Origin: Vibrio sp. Isolate32
GTDB taxonomy: Bacteria > Pseudomonadota > Gammaproteobacteria > Enterobacterales > Vibrionaceae
Direction of reading: 5' to 3'
Assembly (NCBI RefSeq): GCF_022397955.1
Contig: NZ_JAKEUQ010000005.1
Coordinates: 73,066-137,065 of the forward strand
Length of the DNA: 64,000 bases
In this document: one piece after another, positions 1 to 8,835 of the stretch
Layout: every line of letters starts with the position of its first letter
Position numbering within the stretch: the first letter of the stretch is position 1
Made by a program: the position numbers and the translations under genes
Notes under the pieces: generated by a model
Told to the model about the DNA's origin: nothing
Databases searched by the model: none
What the model saw: the letters and a program-made list of their open reading frames with translations, nothing else

Positions 1-1973
1 TCACCGATAGTGATAAGGAATGTTTTCTCAGCGACGGTTGGTAGGCGAAGAACACGGTCAACCGCTTCGTTCATTTCGATACCAGAGCGGTCAATCGCTG
101 GGTTATTCGCTTTTAGCATTTTCGCGTCACGGTGCATCTTAGGTGTTTTACCTAATAGGATGTCCATCGGCATGTCGATTGGTGTGTTGTCAAAGTGTGA
201 ATCTTCAAGTTTAAGTTCACGTTCTTCCGTTGCTTTACCAACCACAGAGTAAGGTGCGCGTTCACGCTTACAAATTGCGTCGAACGTTGCCATGTCTTTG
301 TCTGCAACGGCCATTACGTAACGCTCTTGAGATTCGTTACACCAGATCTCAAGTGGGCTCATGCCCGGCTCATCGTTTGGCACGTCACGTAGGTTGAAGA
401 TACCGCCACGCTCGCCATCGTCTACTAACTCAGGAAGTGCATTCGAGATACCGCCCGCGCCCACATCGTGGATGAATGCGATTGGGTTCGCATCACCTAA
501 CTGCCAACAACGGTCGATAACTTCCTGACAACGACGTTCCATCTCTGGGTTTTCACGTTGTACCGAAGCGAAATCAAGATCTTCAGAAGAAGAACCAGAA
601 TCCATTGAAGATGCCGCACCGCCACCAAGGCCGATGTTCATCGCTGGACCACCCAGAACGATCAGGCTTGCACCTACTGGGATCTCTTTCTTCTGAACGT
701 GCTCGTCACGGATGTTACCAAGACCACCAGCCAGCATGATTGGCTTGTGGTAACCACGTACTTCTTCACCTGCGTGAGAGTTTACTTTCTCTTCGTAAGT
801 ACGGAAGTAACCTAGTAGGTTTGGACGACCAAATTCGTTGTTAAATGCCGCGCCACCAAGAGGACCTTCAAGCATGATATCCAATGCAGTGACGATACGG
901 CTTGGCTTACCAAAGTCTGTTTCCCAAGGTTGAACAAAGTTCGGGATCTTAAGGTTAGATACAGAGAACGCCACTAGACCTGCTTTTGGCTTACCACCGA
1001 TACCTGTTGCGCCTTCATCACGGATTTCACCGCCTGAACCTGTTGATGCGCCCGGCCATGGAGAGATAGCCGTTGGGTGGTTGTGCGTTTCAACTTTCAT
1101 CAAGATGTGTGTTTTCTCTTGGTGGTAGTTGTACTGACGAGTTTCTGGATCTGGGAAGAAGCGACCTACTTCAGAGCCCGTCATAACCGCTGCGTTATCT
1201 TTGTATGCCGAAAGTACGTTATCAGGTGTCACTTCAAACGTATTTTTGATCATTTTAAACAGAGATTTTTCTTGCTTAACGCCGTCGATAGTCCAGTCAG
1301 CGTTGAAGATCTTGTGACGACAGTGCTCTGAGTTCGCTTGTGCAAACATCATTAGCTCGATGTCAGTCGGGTTACGTTCCAGCTTAGTTACAAAGCTTTC
1401 AAGTAGGTAATCAATCTCATCTTCCGCAAGAGCAAGACCTAGGGTAACGTTTGCTTCTTCAAGCGCTTTACGGCCGCCAGTAAGAAGATCAACTTCCGTA
1501 TAAGGTGCTGGTTCTGCAACGGTGAATAGTGCTGCTGCTGATTCGAAGTCAGTGAAAACCACTTCCATCATACGATCGTGAAGAATCGCTTTCAGCTCAA
1601 CAAGTTGAAGTTCAGAAAGTTCACAAGACGTTTCAATGTAGAAAGCCGTACCGCGCTCTAAGCGAGATACTTTCGCTAGACCACAGTTATGTGCGATATC
1701 AGTAGATTTTGAAGACCAAGGAGAAATAGTACCTGGACGAGGAGTAGCAAGCAGCAGTAAACCTTCAGGTTCATGCTCTTCAATCGTTGGACCGTAAGTC
1801 AGTAGCTTTTCTAGCTTCTCAACTTCAGACGCGTCTAGGTCTGCTGTTAAATCAGCAAAGTGGGCAAACTCAGCGTAAATACCTGTTACAGGTAAGCTTA
1901 ATTCACGACAAAGCTCTAAAAGCTTGTTAACACGAAACTCAGATAGAGCTGGGGAGCCACGCAAAATTCTCAT
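1..1973 (-). CDS. purL: Phosphoribosylformylglycinamidine synthase, N-terminal half (partial)
   Basis: Fourth step of de novo purine synthesis: ATP-dependent conversion of FGAR to FGAM with glutamine as ammonia donor. The reading frame is open on the minus strand from ATG at 1973 to the window edge, giving about 657 residues of a family that is near 1,300 residues long; the C-terminal glutaminase domain lies outside. The protein begins [14 protein letters not shown], typical of large proteobacterial PurL. The glycine-rich [16 protein letters not shown] segment near residue 440 belongs to the FGAM synthase domain. A PurR box and a TATAAT element lie upstream, so purine repression is likely. 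It is divergent from mltF, a common gamma-proteobacterial arrangement. The truncation is due only to the window boundary. Confidence 0.97.
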   Translation of the reverse strand, partial: MRILRGSPALSEFRVNKLLELCRELSLPVTGIYAEFAHFADLTADLDASEVEKLEKLLTYGPTIEEHEPEGLLLLATPRPGTISPWSSKSTDIAHNCGLAKVSRLERGTAFYIETSCELSELQLVELKAILHDRMMEVVFTDFESAAALFTVAEPAPYTEVDLLTGGRKALEEANVTLGLALAEDEIDYLLESFVTKLERNPTDIELMMFAQANSEHCRHKIFNADWTIDGVKQEKSLFKMIKNTFEVTPDNVLSAYKDNAAVMTGSEVGRFFPDPETRQYNYHQEKTHILMKVETHNHPTAISPWPGASTGSGGEIRDEGATGIGGKPKAGLVAFSVSNLKIPNFVQPWETDFGKPSRIVTALDIMLEGPLGGAAFNNEFGRPNLLGYFRTYEEKVNSHAGEEVRGYHKPIMLAGGLGNIRDEHVQKKEIPVGASLIVLGGPAMNIGLGGGAASSMDSGSSSEDLDFASVQRENPEMERRCQEVIDRCWQLGDANPIAFIHDVGAGGISNALPELVDDGERGGIFNLRDVPNDEPGMSPLEIWCNESQERYVMAVADKDMATFDAICKRERAPYSVVGKATEERELKLEDSHFDNTPIDMPMDILLGKTPKMHRDAKMLKANNPAIDRSGIEMNEAVDRVLRLPTVAEKTFLITIG

Positions 1974-2114
1974 GTGCTTAGGTCTCTTATGCAGTTGATT
2001 AAGGTGATATTGGAATAAATTCAGTGGGTTAAAGGAAAAACCTAACTGTTTTCTTCGAAGCTATTCCCGAAGGTTTAAAAACCTATGCCGATTCCACCTC
2101 TTCAATGCGAGCGC

Positions 2115-2165
2115 ATTATAAAGCATTTTTTTTTGTGACGTAACACCAAAAGCAACCGTTTGCGT
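2115..2165 (-). promoter_or_regulatory. purL promoter region with PurR operator
   Basis: Positions 2150-2165 read AAGCAACCGTTTGCGT and match the PurR consensus ANGCAANCGNTTNCNT at every fixed position. Downstream on the minus strand, a perfect TATAAT -10 hexamer occupies 2115-2120; the -35 near 2138-2143 is weak. The operator sits just upstream of the -35, where a bound repressor would block purL transcription. The rest of the 330-base gap between purL and mltF shows nothing else I can name. Confidence 0.8.
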
Positions 2166-2303
2166 TATTTTTTTTCATGTTTCTGAGCAAATGGTGTTTT
2201 TGCTGCATTTATCACCACTTTTACATATGTTTAATGAAACCTGCTTTGCCAGTCTGGCGGGGTTTGGTATAAAGGGGCTTCCCCTTTTCGAGATTTCATT
2301 TTG

Positions 2304-3872
2304 ATGCCTAAATTTTCTCTCATATTTTCGTCTAAGTTCTTTCTGCTGGTTATCGCTCTGTTTGGGCTAACCGCATGCCAGATTGAATCTGAACCTAAAA
2401 GTGTCCTAGAGCAGATTCGAGAGCGTGGCGTGCTTCGTGTCGGTACTCTAAATAACCAACTCTCTTATTATATTGGTCCTGATGGCCCTGCTGGCCTCGA
2501 TTACGAATTGGCTCGTGAGTTTGCACAAGAATTGGGTGTTAAGCTTGAGGTTAAACCGGCTTATCGTCTATCCGGCCTATTCCCCGCTTTAAAGAAAGGC
2601 GAGATTGACCTTATCGCTACAGGATTAACGCAAAATAACAAGCTGACTCGTGCTTATCGTGCAGCACCTGCTTATTACTACGTAAGCCAACAGGTGGTGT
2701 ACAAAAAAGGCCAATGGCGTCCAAGAAGCCTAGATAAACTGATCAAGTTTGAGAACAAACGCCAGGCTGAATTCATCAAAGCTCAAGCTGAATCAGAAGA
2801 CGCGTCACCTAACGAGACTCTGACGCCTTCTTTGGTTGTAGTCAAAGACTCGCACTTCGAACCAACACTTAAGCAATTACAGAACACACACGAGGACTTC
2901 ATCTACGATGCAGTTGGAAATGCTGATATCAATGACTTGCTAAAAGAAGTATCAACAGGCGAACGCCTATTCACGGTTGCCGACTCAATCGAACTGTCGC
3001 TAGCACAACGTTTATACCCAGACGTAGCGTTGGCGTTTGAGCTAACTGAAGACCAACCTATCTCTTGGTACTTAGAGAAGTCTGAAGATGAAAGCCTTTA
3101 CGCATTGCTGATTGAGTTCTTCGGCAATCTAAAACAGTCTGGCGAACTTGCTTCGCTAGAAGAAAAATACATCGGTCATATTGGGACTTTTGACTACGTT
3201 GATACTCGTGCCTTTATCCGTGCTCTAGATAGCAAGCTACCAAAATGGTCGCCACTGTTTCAGAAGTATTCGCAAGAGTTTGACTGGCGCTTGATTGCTG
3301 CACTGGCTTATCAAGAGTCACACTGGAACCCGGTCGCTCGCTCACCAACCGGTGTTCGTGGCATGATGATGCTGACACTGCCGACAGCGAAGAGTGTTGG
3401 TGTGACCAACCGTCTCGACCCTAAACAGTCGGTACAAGGTGGTGTTGAATACCTGCGTCGCATCGTGAACCGAGTACCAGATTCAATCACGCAACATGAA
3501 AAGATCTGGTTTGCACTCGCTTCATACAACGTCGGTTACGGACACATGATGGATGCACGTCGCCTCACTAAAGCGCAAGGCGGAGATCCTGATGCTTGGG
3601 GTGATGTAAAAGACAGACTGCCTCTACTGAGACAGAAGAAATACTACAGCCAAACTCGCTATGGTTATGCCCGTGGTGATGAAGCTAGAAACTATGTAGA
3701 GAACATTCGCCGTTATTACCAAAGTATCATCGGCCACGTTAATAAGCGTAATAAAGAACAAGGAGAGAGTCTTGAAGGGTTGATCGTTATTCCACCTTTA
3801 GAGACTTCTGGGGCTGAATCCAGTATAAGCGCTGCAGAATCAACAGTAAGTGGTTCTGAGTCTTCGAAATAG
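2304..3872 (+). CDS. mltF: Membrane-bound lytic murein transglycosylase F
   Basis: Cleaves peptidoglycan glycan strands to 1,6-anhydromuramyl products; outer-membrane lipoprotein facing the periplasm. It has a lipoprotein signal peptide with lipobox LTAC (Cys about residue 25), a periplasmic binding-protein-like (SBP_bac_3) domain at roughly 40-265, then a C-terminal SLT goose-lysozyme-like domain. The SLT part shows YQESHWNPVARSPTG, with the catalytic Glu near residue 338, and the ASYNVGYGH motif. Length of 522 residues is normal for the family. A TTG lies immediately before the ATG; the ATG is preferred. A Ser/Glu-rich tail ends the protein and a strong terminator follows. Confidence 0.96.
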   Translation: MPKFSLIFSSKFFLLVIALFGLTACQIESEPKSVLEQIRERGVLRVGTLNNQLSYYIGPDGPAGLDYELAREFAQELGVKLEVKPAYRLSGLFPALKKGEIDLIATGLTQNNKLTRAYRAAPAYYYVSQQVVYKKGQWRPRSLDKLIKFENKRQAEFIKAQAESEDASPNETLTPSLVVVKDSHFEPTLKQLQNTHEDFIYDAVGNADINDLLKEVSTGERLFTVADSIELSLAQRLYPDVALAFELTEDQPISWYLEKSEDESLYALLIEFFGNLKQSGELASLEEKYIGHIGTFDYVDTRAFIRALDSKLPKWSPLFQKYSQEFDWRLIAALAYQESHWNPVARSPTGVRGMMMLTLPTAKSVGVTNRLDPKQSVQGGVEYLRRIVNRVPDSITQHEKIWFALASYNVGYGHMMDARRLTKAQGGDPDAWGDVKDRLPLLRQKKYYSQTRYGYARGDEARNYVENIRRYYQSIIGHVNKRNKEQGESLEGLIVIPPLETSGAESSISAAESTVSGSESSK

Positions 3873-3878
3873 AAACCA

Positions 3879-3914
3879 AAAGAGCAATGCCTTCCCGCAT
3901 TGCTCTTTTTTATT
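3879..3914 (+). terminator. Rho-independent terminator of mltF
   Basis: AAAAGAGCAATGC pairs with GCATTGCTCTTTT around a 6-base loop and is followed by T residues. It begins 7 bases after the mltF stop codon. The remaining sequence to 4186 shows only a TATAAT at 4129-4134, a possible -10 for the small gene that follows. Confidence 0.9.
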
Positions 3915-4186
3915 GCGCTTTCTATCGCTTACACAAAGGAGAGATACGGATAAAAGACCGTGATAAAGGCGGTGTCATATTACAGTAACAATCGCACCTT
4001 ATAACGACACACCACAATCAAGATTAGCGTTCTGTTGCACTTGGCTATTGGCCAAAGTTAGAGGCATGAGACTAGAGTTGCTCTTCTATATCAGCCTCTG
4101 CGCGACAGACCAAACAAACGAATCACACTATAATTAAGTCGTTAGTCCAAACGACACAGTCAGACGACCAATAGGAAATCATTGAA

Positions 4187-4318
4187 ATGATGAAGAAGTT
4201 GAAATCGAAGCGCCTGGATAAGACCGTTGCAGCAAACCGTCGTAAGCGTATGCTTTCAAATAACAAAAAGAAGATCATTTGGCGCAACCGTGCTTTCATG
4301 CAGATGATTGCCGAGTAA
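4187..4318 (+). CDS. Small very basic protein, 43 aa, function unknown
   Basis: An open frame from ATG at 4187 to TAA encodes 43 residues starting MMKKLKSKRLDKTVAANRR and ending FMQMIAE. About a third of the residues are Lys or Arg, with no transmembrane segment. AGGA lies about 10 bases before the start, a TATAAT lies 53 bases upstream, and a hairpin closes the gene downstream, so it has the parts of a real single-gene unit. The composition suggests nucleic-acid or ribosome binding, but this is inference. I do not recognise a named family. Its place between mltF and tadA is typical of a small conserved vibrio gene that annotation pipelines miss. Confidence 0.6.
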   Translation: MMKKLKSKRLDKTVAANRRKRMLSNNKKKIIWRNRAFMQMIAE

Positions 4319-4343
4319 ACACTAGGGCCAAGTAAGTTTGTTT

Positions 4344-4366
4344 GGCACTCTACCTATGAGAGTGCC
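4344..4366. terminator. Hairpin between convergent small ORF and tadA
   Basis: GGCACTCT (4344-4351) pairs perfectly with AGAGTGCC (4359-4366) around a 7-base loop in the gap between two convergent genes. Neither side has a strong T tract, so it could be a weak bidirectional terminator or an mRNA 3'-end stabiliser. Confidence 0.5.
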
Positions 4367-4378
4367 TTAAACTCGCTG

Positions 4379-4927
4379 CTATTTCTTTTTACGAGCCTTG
4401 TCAGCTTCCAGCTGCTGCTCTTCCAACAAACGCTCTTGCTTTCGCTTCTCTTTTATCTCTTTTCGACGACGCTTGAAAAACGCTTGTAATTGCTCACGGC
4501 ACTCTTCCTCTAACAAGCCATGTTCAACGTCGGTATAGTGATAGGAAGCTTGGCTCTCAAACAAGTTCAACACCGTCCCTGCTGCACCCGCTTTTAAATC
4601 TGGCGCGCCAAACACAATGCGCTTTACTCGACTGTGTAACAAAGCACCTGCACACATTGGGCAAGGCTCTAGCGTGACGTATAACGTGGTATCGAGCAGG
4701 CGATAGTTTTCTAAGGTTTGGCCTGCTTTACGCAGAGTTTCAATTTCTGCGTGTGCCGTAGCATCGTGGCTGCCAATCGAACGGTTCCACCCTTCAGAGA
4801 TAATCTCACCACCTTTTACCAGCACGGCACCGACGGGTACCTCTCCCTCACTCTCCGCTTTTTTGGCCACTTCGATGGCACGTCGCATGAAGATTTCATC
4901 TTGAGGGGTGAATTGATGGTCTGACAA
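4379..4927 (-). CDS. tadA: tRNA-specific adenosine deaminase
   Basis: Deaminates adenosine 34 to inosine in tRNA-Arg(ACG); essential in most bacteria. The zinc and catalytic motifs of the cytidine deaminase fold are intact: HAE (His59, Glu61) and PCPMC (Cys89, Cys92). The best start is TTG at 4927, because GGAG lies 6-7 bases upstream and the encoded protein then begins MSDHQFTPQDEIFMRRAIEV, as in other TadA proteins. The longer in-frame ATG at 5020 would add 31 unrelated residues. The 182-residue product has a highly charged Lys/Glu/Arg-rich tail beyond the deaminase core. The mltF-tadA neighbourhood is conserved in gamma-proteobacteria. Confidence 0.95.
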   Translation of the reverse strand: MSDHQFTPQDEIFMRRAIEVAKKAESEGEVPVGAVLVKGGEIISEGWNRSIGSHDATAHAEIETLRKAGQTLENYRLLDTTLYVTLEPCPMCAGALLHSRVKRIVFGAPDLKAGAAGTVLNLFESQASYHYTDVEHGLLEEECREQLQAFFKRRRKEIKEKRKQERLLEEQQLEADKARKKK

Positions 4928-5050
4928 AGGGGACTCCAAAAACAAACAATAGAAACAAAAAGTATGCGATGAAGCATACCTAATCTTAGTAATGATGGAC
5001 AACAAAGAGATGCCCACCAATAGCCATAGACTCGATGATTAACTAGCAGT

Positions 5051-6340
5051 CTAGCTTTCAGCTTCAACCAAATCATTGACGATTTGCGTCGCTTTCACGC
5101 TCACAATACGGTTATTCTCAACCGAGATAATCTCAAACTGCCACTGCTGACATTCAACGACCTCTCCCGTCTCAGGCAAGCGACCGAGCAGCCATGTGAT
5201 AAGTCCGTTTAGAGTTTGGAAGCCCTCGCTTTCACCTTCTAACTCTGCAAGCTCCAAGCGGTTTTTTAACTCGCTGATCGGGATTAATCCATCCACTATC
5301 AAGCCATCTGGCAAAGAATCAGTCCAAAGGTCGTTCGGATTGTTTGATAGCTCACCCGCAATCGCCTCAAGAATGTCGTAGTGAGTAACAAGACCTTGAA
5401 CATCGCCATACTCATCGACAATGAATGCCATCTCAGTGCCCGACTCTTTAAAATAACCAAGGAGGCGTAGCGCCTTCATCGATTCCGGGACATAAATCGG
5501 AGATTTAGACAGCCCCATGATCACTTGAATACTTAGGTTACCCGCCTGATTCAGCAAAGCCTTGGCAGACACCGTACCCACCACCTTATTCAGGTGATCT
5601 TGGCACAAAGGAAATACGCTGTGCTTTGATGAGCGCAATTGCTTCAAGATATGCTCAACAGGTTGGTCGACATCCAAGAAATCGATGTCTCGACGTGGCG
5701 TCATCAGCGAGCTAACCAAGCGGTCATCAAGCTGCAAGATATTACGAATCATCTCTTGCTCACCGCGCTCAATCACACCAGAGTCAGAGCCCTCTTTAAC
5801 AAGCGCATGAATATCATCTTCCGTCACACTGTCTTCTTCACCACCTCGGCCCAACAACTTAAGAATACCTTCGGTTGAAGCAGACAAAGCAAAAACAAAC
5901 GGCGTCGCGATTTTAGATAACCAATAGATTGGCATAGCGACCAACACAGCTATGGTTTCCGCTTGAGATTGAGCAAAGCGTTTTGGTACGAGTTCACCAA
6001 CAACAATGGCAAAGTAAGTAATACCGACAACGACGACCGCGGTAGACAAAACATTCGCTTGCGTTGCATCCATGCCCCACAGTTCAAGTTGAACGGCTAA
6101 TGGTGCAGATAGCGTCGCCTCGCCCACGATACCGCTGAGCAGGCCTATGACTGTAATACCGATTTGAATGGTTGAGAGGAAGCGAGTTGGATTTTCTTTA
6201 AGCTCAAGTGCGATCTGAGCAGAACGGTGCTTTTCGGCCAAGCGTTTCAGCCGACTATTTTTTGCTGCTACCAATGCAATCTCAGACATGGCAAACAGAC
6301 CATTTAAAACAATTAACCCTACCAGAAGCAGAATTTTCAT
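5051..6340 (-). CDS. CNNM/CorC-HlyC family membrane protein
   Basis: Inner-membrane protein of the CNNM (DUF21)/CBS/CorC_HlyC architecture, the family of YtfL (PaeA), YfjD and eukaryotic CNNM proteins linked to magnesium, cobalt or polyamine export. The N-terminal 190 residues hold a signal-anchor-like first helix (LLLVGLIVLNGLFAMSEIAL) and further hydrophobic segments. A CBS pair follows at about 200-330 (MTPRRDIDFLD; VDEYGDVQGLVTHYDILEAI). The C-terminal CorC_HlyC domain covers about 345-425 and ends with a short acidic tail. At 429 residues it has the normal length. Old annotations call such proteins hemolysins, which the sequence does not support. The transported ion cannot be told from sequence. 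Confidence 0.88.
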   Translation of the reverse strand: MKILLLVGLIVLNGLFAMSEIALVAAKNSRLKRLAEKHRSAQIALELKENPTRFLSTIQIGITVIGLLSGIVGEATLSAPLAVQLELWGMDATQANVLSTAVVVVGITYFAIVVGELVPKRFAQSQAETIAVLVAMPIYWLSKIATPFVFALSASTEGILKLLGRGGEEDSVTEDDIHALVKEGSDSGVIERGEQEMIRNILQLDDRLVSSLMTPRRDIDFLDVDQPVEHILKQLRSSKHSVFPLCQDHLNKVVGTVSAKALLNQAGNLSIQVIMGLSKSPIYVPESMKALRLLGYFKESGTEMAFIVDEYGDVQGLVTHYDILEAIAGELSNNPNDLWTDSLPDGLIVDGLIPISELKNRLELAELEGESEGFQTLNGLITWLLGRLPETGEVVECQQWQFEIISVENNRIVSVKATQIVNDLVEAES

Positions 6341-6461
6341 GATGTTTTGGATTTCCTAATTTTACCGGCCAACAATTAGCCGTAATCCGGAGTATAAGCT
6401 GAGTACCTTTCTTTTTGATATAAAAATTTTTGGATATGAAAATAGAGCGGAAAAATAGCAC

Positions 6462-6491
6462 AAAAAAGCCCGCACATTTCGGTGCGGGCTT
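6462..6491 (-). terminator. Rho-independent terminator of the AbgT-family gene
   Basis: On the minus strand AAGCCCGCAC pairs with GTGCGGGCTT around a 6-base loop, followed by a run of T. It lies 36 bases past the stop codon of the AbgT-family gene. Confidence 0.92.
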
Positions 6492-6527
6492 AGTAATGAA
6501 TAAAGCTTAATTTTGCTTAGTTCAATC

Positions 6528-8090
6528 TTACATTGTGTAAGTGTAAGGTGCTTGGATACCTAGTGGAATACCAAGAGCCCAGTAAGCTAGCAGGAAGATA
6601 GACCAACCGATTAGCATTGCAATCGAGAACGGCATCATTAGAGAAGCTAGAGTACCGATACCTGTAGACTTAACGTAGCGTTGACAATAAACAACAACCA
6701 GTGGGAAGAACACCATTAGTGGAGAGATGATGTTAGACACTGAGTCACCAACACGGTAAGCCGCTTGAGATAGCTCAGGAGAGATACCTACAACCATTAG
6801 CATTGGAACTAGGATTGGACCGATAAGCGCCCACTTAGCCGATGCTGAACCAACAAGAAGGTTAACTGAAGCCGTTAGTAAAATCATACCAACGATTGTC
6901 GCCTCACCAGGAAGGTCCATCGCTTTCAGACCCTCAGCACCGTAAAGTGCCAGCATAGTACCGATGTTTGATTGACCGAATGCCGATAGGAACTGTGCAC
7001 AGAAGAACGACATTACAATGTACGCGCCCATTGTAGCCATTGTTTCAGACATTGCCTTGATTACGTCATTGCTGTTCTTAAATGTACCCGCTACTCGGCC
7101 GTAAACAATACCTGGGATGATGAACAGGATGAAGATCAGAGGAACGATTGACTTCATAACTGGTGCAGAGAATGCTGTTAGCTCACCTTCAGGAGAACGC
7201 AGAGCAGAGTTCTCAGGGATTAGGGCCGCAACAAGCAGACCAATACCAGCAACCATTGCCCAACCTGCGTATTTGAATGCTTTTGACTCGATTGCAGTGA
7301 ACGTACCTAGATCAGGTGCTTCTTCAGCATCTTCATCCACTGGCGTGTTCGCTAGGCGAGGTTCAATGATCTTCTCAGTTACGTACCAACCGATAGCAAC
7401 AATAAGAACGGAAGATAGGCCAGTAAAGAAGATGTTCGCTAGAGGGTTAATCACGTATTCAGGGTCAAGAACGTTTGCCGCTGTTTGCGTGAAGCCAGCT
7501 AGTAGCGGGTCGATACCTGAAGGAATGAAGTTCGCAGAGAAACCACCTGATACACCAGCAAATGCTGCAGCAATACCCGCTAGGGGGTGACGACCCGCAG
7601 CGTGGAAGATGATACCGCCAAGAGGGATTACTAGAACGTAACCTGCATCAGCTGCTGTGTGAGACACGATAGCAACCAAGATTAGCATTGGCGTAAGTAG
7701 CTTAGCTGGTGTGAAGTTCAGCATCTTCTTAAGACCAGTCGTAATGAAGCCCGAAGAGTCTGCAACGCCAACACCTAGCATAGCAACAAGTACGATGCCT
7801 AGTGGTGCGAAGCCTGTGAACGTAGTAACCATATTCGCTAGGAAGCTAGCAAGCGCTTCACCAGTGAGTAGGTTATTTACTTCTAGAGCAGCACCCGTTT
7901 GAGGATTGATTAGATCGAATGAAAGATTCGACAAAAGTGCAGATGCTACCCATACGATAACTAGAGCCCAGAAGAACAGGATTGCTGGATCTGGAATTTT
8001 GTTGCCGGCGCGTTCAATGAAGTTTAGAAAGCGATCCATTCCACTGATCTTATCAGTCGATGGTGCTTTTTTTACGGCTTGGTTACTCAT
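6528..8090 (-). CDS. AbgT family transporter
   Basis: Inner-membrane secondary transporter of the AbgT family, whose characterised members take up p-aminobenzoyl-glutamate or export sulfonamides. The 520-residue length and many hydrophobic helices fit, and the hairpin segments GFSANFIPSGIDPLLAGFTQ and GDSVSNIISPLMVFFPLVV are characteristic. The start MSNQAVKKAPST at 8090 gives a short polar N-terminus before the first helix. The gene is monocistronic, with a strong terminator of its own. The 295 bases upstream to 8385 are A/T-rich and hold no supportable gene. The substrate cannot be deduced; folate breakdown product or antimetabolite efflux are both possible. Confidence 0.92.
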   Translation of the reverse strand: MSNQAVKKAPSTDKISGMDRFLNFIERAGNKIPDPAILFFWALVIVWVASALLSNLSFDLINPQTGAALEVNNLLTGEALASFLANMVTTFTGFAPLGIVLVAMLGVGVADSSGFITTGLKKMLNFTPAKLLTPMLILVAIVSHTAADAGYVLVIPLGGIIFHAAGRHPLAGIAAAFAGVSGGFSANFIPSGIDPLLAGFTQTAANVLDPEYVINPLANIFFTGLSSVLIVAIGWYVTEKIIEPRLANTPVDEDAEEAPDLGTFTAIESKAFKYAGWAMVAGIGLLVAALIPENSALRSPEGELTAFSAPVMKSIVPLIFILFIIPGIVYGRVAGTFKNSNDVIKAMSETMATMGAYIVMSFFCAQFLSAFGQSNIGTMLALYGAEGLKAMDLPGEATIVGMILLTASVNLLVGSASAKWALIGPILVPMLMVVGISPELSQAAYRVGDSVSNIISPLMVFFPLVVVYCQRYVKSTGIGTLASLMMPFSIAMLIGWSIFLLAYWALGIPLGIQAPYTYTM

Positions 8091-8385
8091 TGTAACTCCA
8101 TATGTGATGTTGTTTGTTTAGGCCTAATATAAGTTTTACCACGGCCTATTGGTACAACACATATTCTATTAAAAGCCCACATAAAAAGCACAAGGTTCCA
8201 CCATAAATTTCATAAATGGAGACATATTTTGCAAAAATATCATGCTAGCGAAACAATATAAAAACATAAAAGCACAAACCCATACACATTTATTTAACCA
8301 GCAATCAAATAATGGCCGAGGGGTGAAAATTGTCCGTAAATGGAGTGGCGTAAGCCTTGGCATGCAGTAAACGTTTACTTAGGGA

Positions 8386-8835
8386 TCAGTCAAACTCACT
8401 GTATTTGGAGAGCATAGTTTCGAGATAAATGCTTTGTGCGCGGTTCATACGATCCTGCCATGCAATTGTGACAATAATGTTTTTGAGGGCGCCAGATAAG
8501 GCTCCGCTCGCATTAGTGACTTCACATTTCATCGAATACGCAGAGCCTGATAAACCGGATAAGGGATCTGAACTCGCGATGTTGAGACAATGATTCGCCT
8601 CGCTTAGTTCCTCAAAAGGAATAAGCCCTACCGCGCCACTGACATTGAACGCGCGAGTTCGATAATACTCCATCTGCCTTTCTGCAAAATGCAAAGCTTC
8701 CACACTCTGGAGCGCATGATCCGATTTTTGTTCCGCATATACCTGTAATTTAACCAGCCCTAACGACGCAACGCCAATCAGCAGAAAAGAGATAAGTACC
8801 TCAATCAGACTGAAACCTTGTTGTTTAGAAGTCAT
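8386..8835 (-). CDS. Type IV minor pilin, PilV-like
   Basis: Prepilin-like protein of 149 residues with a short leader MTSKQQG followed by FSLIEVLISFLLIG, the class III prepilin cleavage site (Gly/Phe) with Glu at position 5 of the mature protein. It should be cleaved by PilD and take part in the initiating complex at the pilus tip. It is the last gene of a four-gene minus-strand cluster (FimT-like, PilW-like, PilX-like, PilV-like) and overlaps the preceding gene by 11 bases, so translation is coupled. The gene order matches the minor-pilin cluster near dnaK in vibrios. The exact pilus system served is not shown by sequence. Confidence 0.85.
   Translation of the reverse strand: MTSKQQGFSLIEVLISFLLIGVASLGLVKLQVYAEQKSDHALQSVEALHFAERQMEYYRTRAFNVSGAVGLIPFEELSEANHCLNIASSDPLSGLSGSAYSMKCEVTNASGALSGALKNIIVTIAWQDRMNRAQSIYLETMLSKYSEFD

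Noticed and set aside
3311..3529. Minus-strand ORF inside mltF
   Set aside because: It is fully antisense to the conserved SLT domain of mltF, has no ribosome site and encodes nothing recognisable; a frame shadow.
5051..6340. True hemolysin gene
   Set aside because: The hemolysin label comes from old naming of the CorC/HlyC family; the protein is an inner-membrane CNNM/CBS protein.
7117..7590. Plus-strand ORF of 157 codons opposite the AbgT-family gene
   Set aside because: Antisense to hydrophobic transporter sequence; composition rich in Ser/Ala/Pro as expected of such shadows.
8169..8363. 64-codon ORF upstream of the AbgT-family gene
   Set aside because: Lies in an A/T-rich intergenic region, has no ribosome binding site and encodes an aromatic, Cys-rich random-looking peptide.
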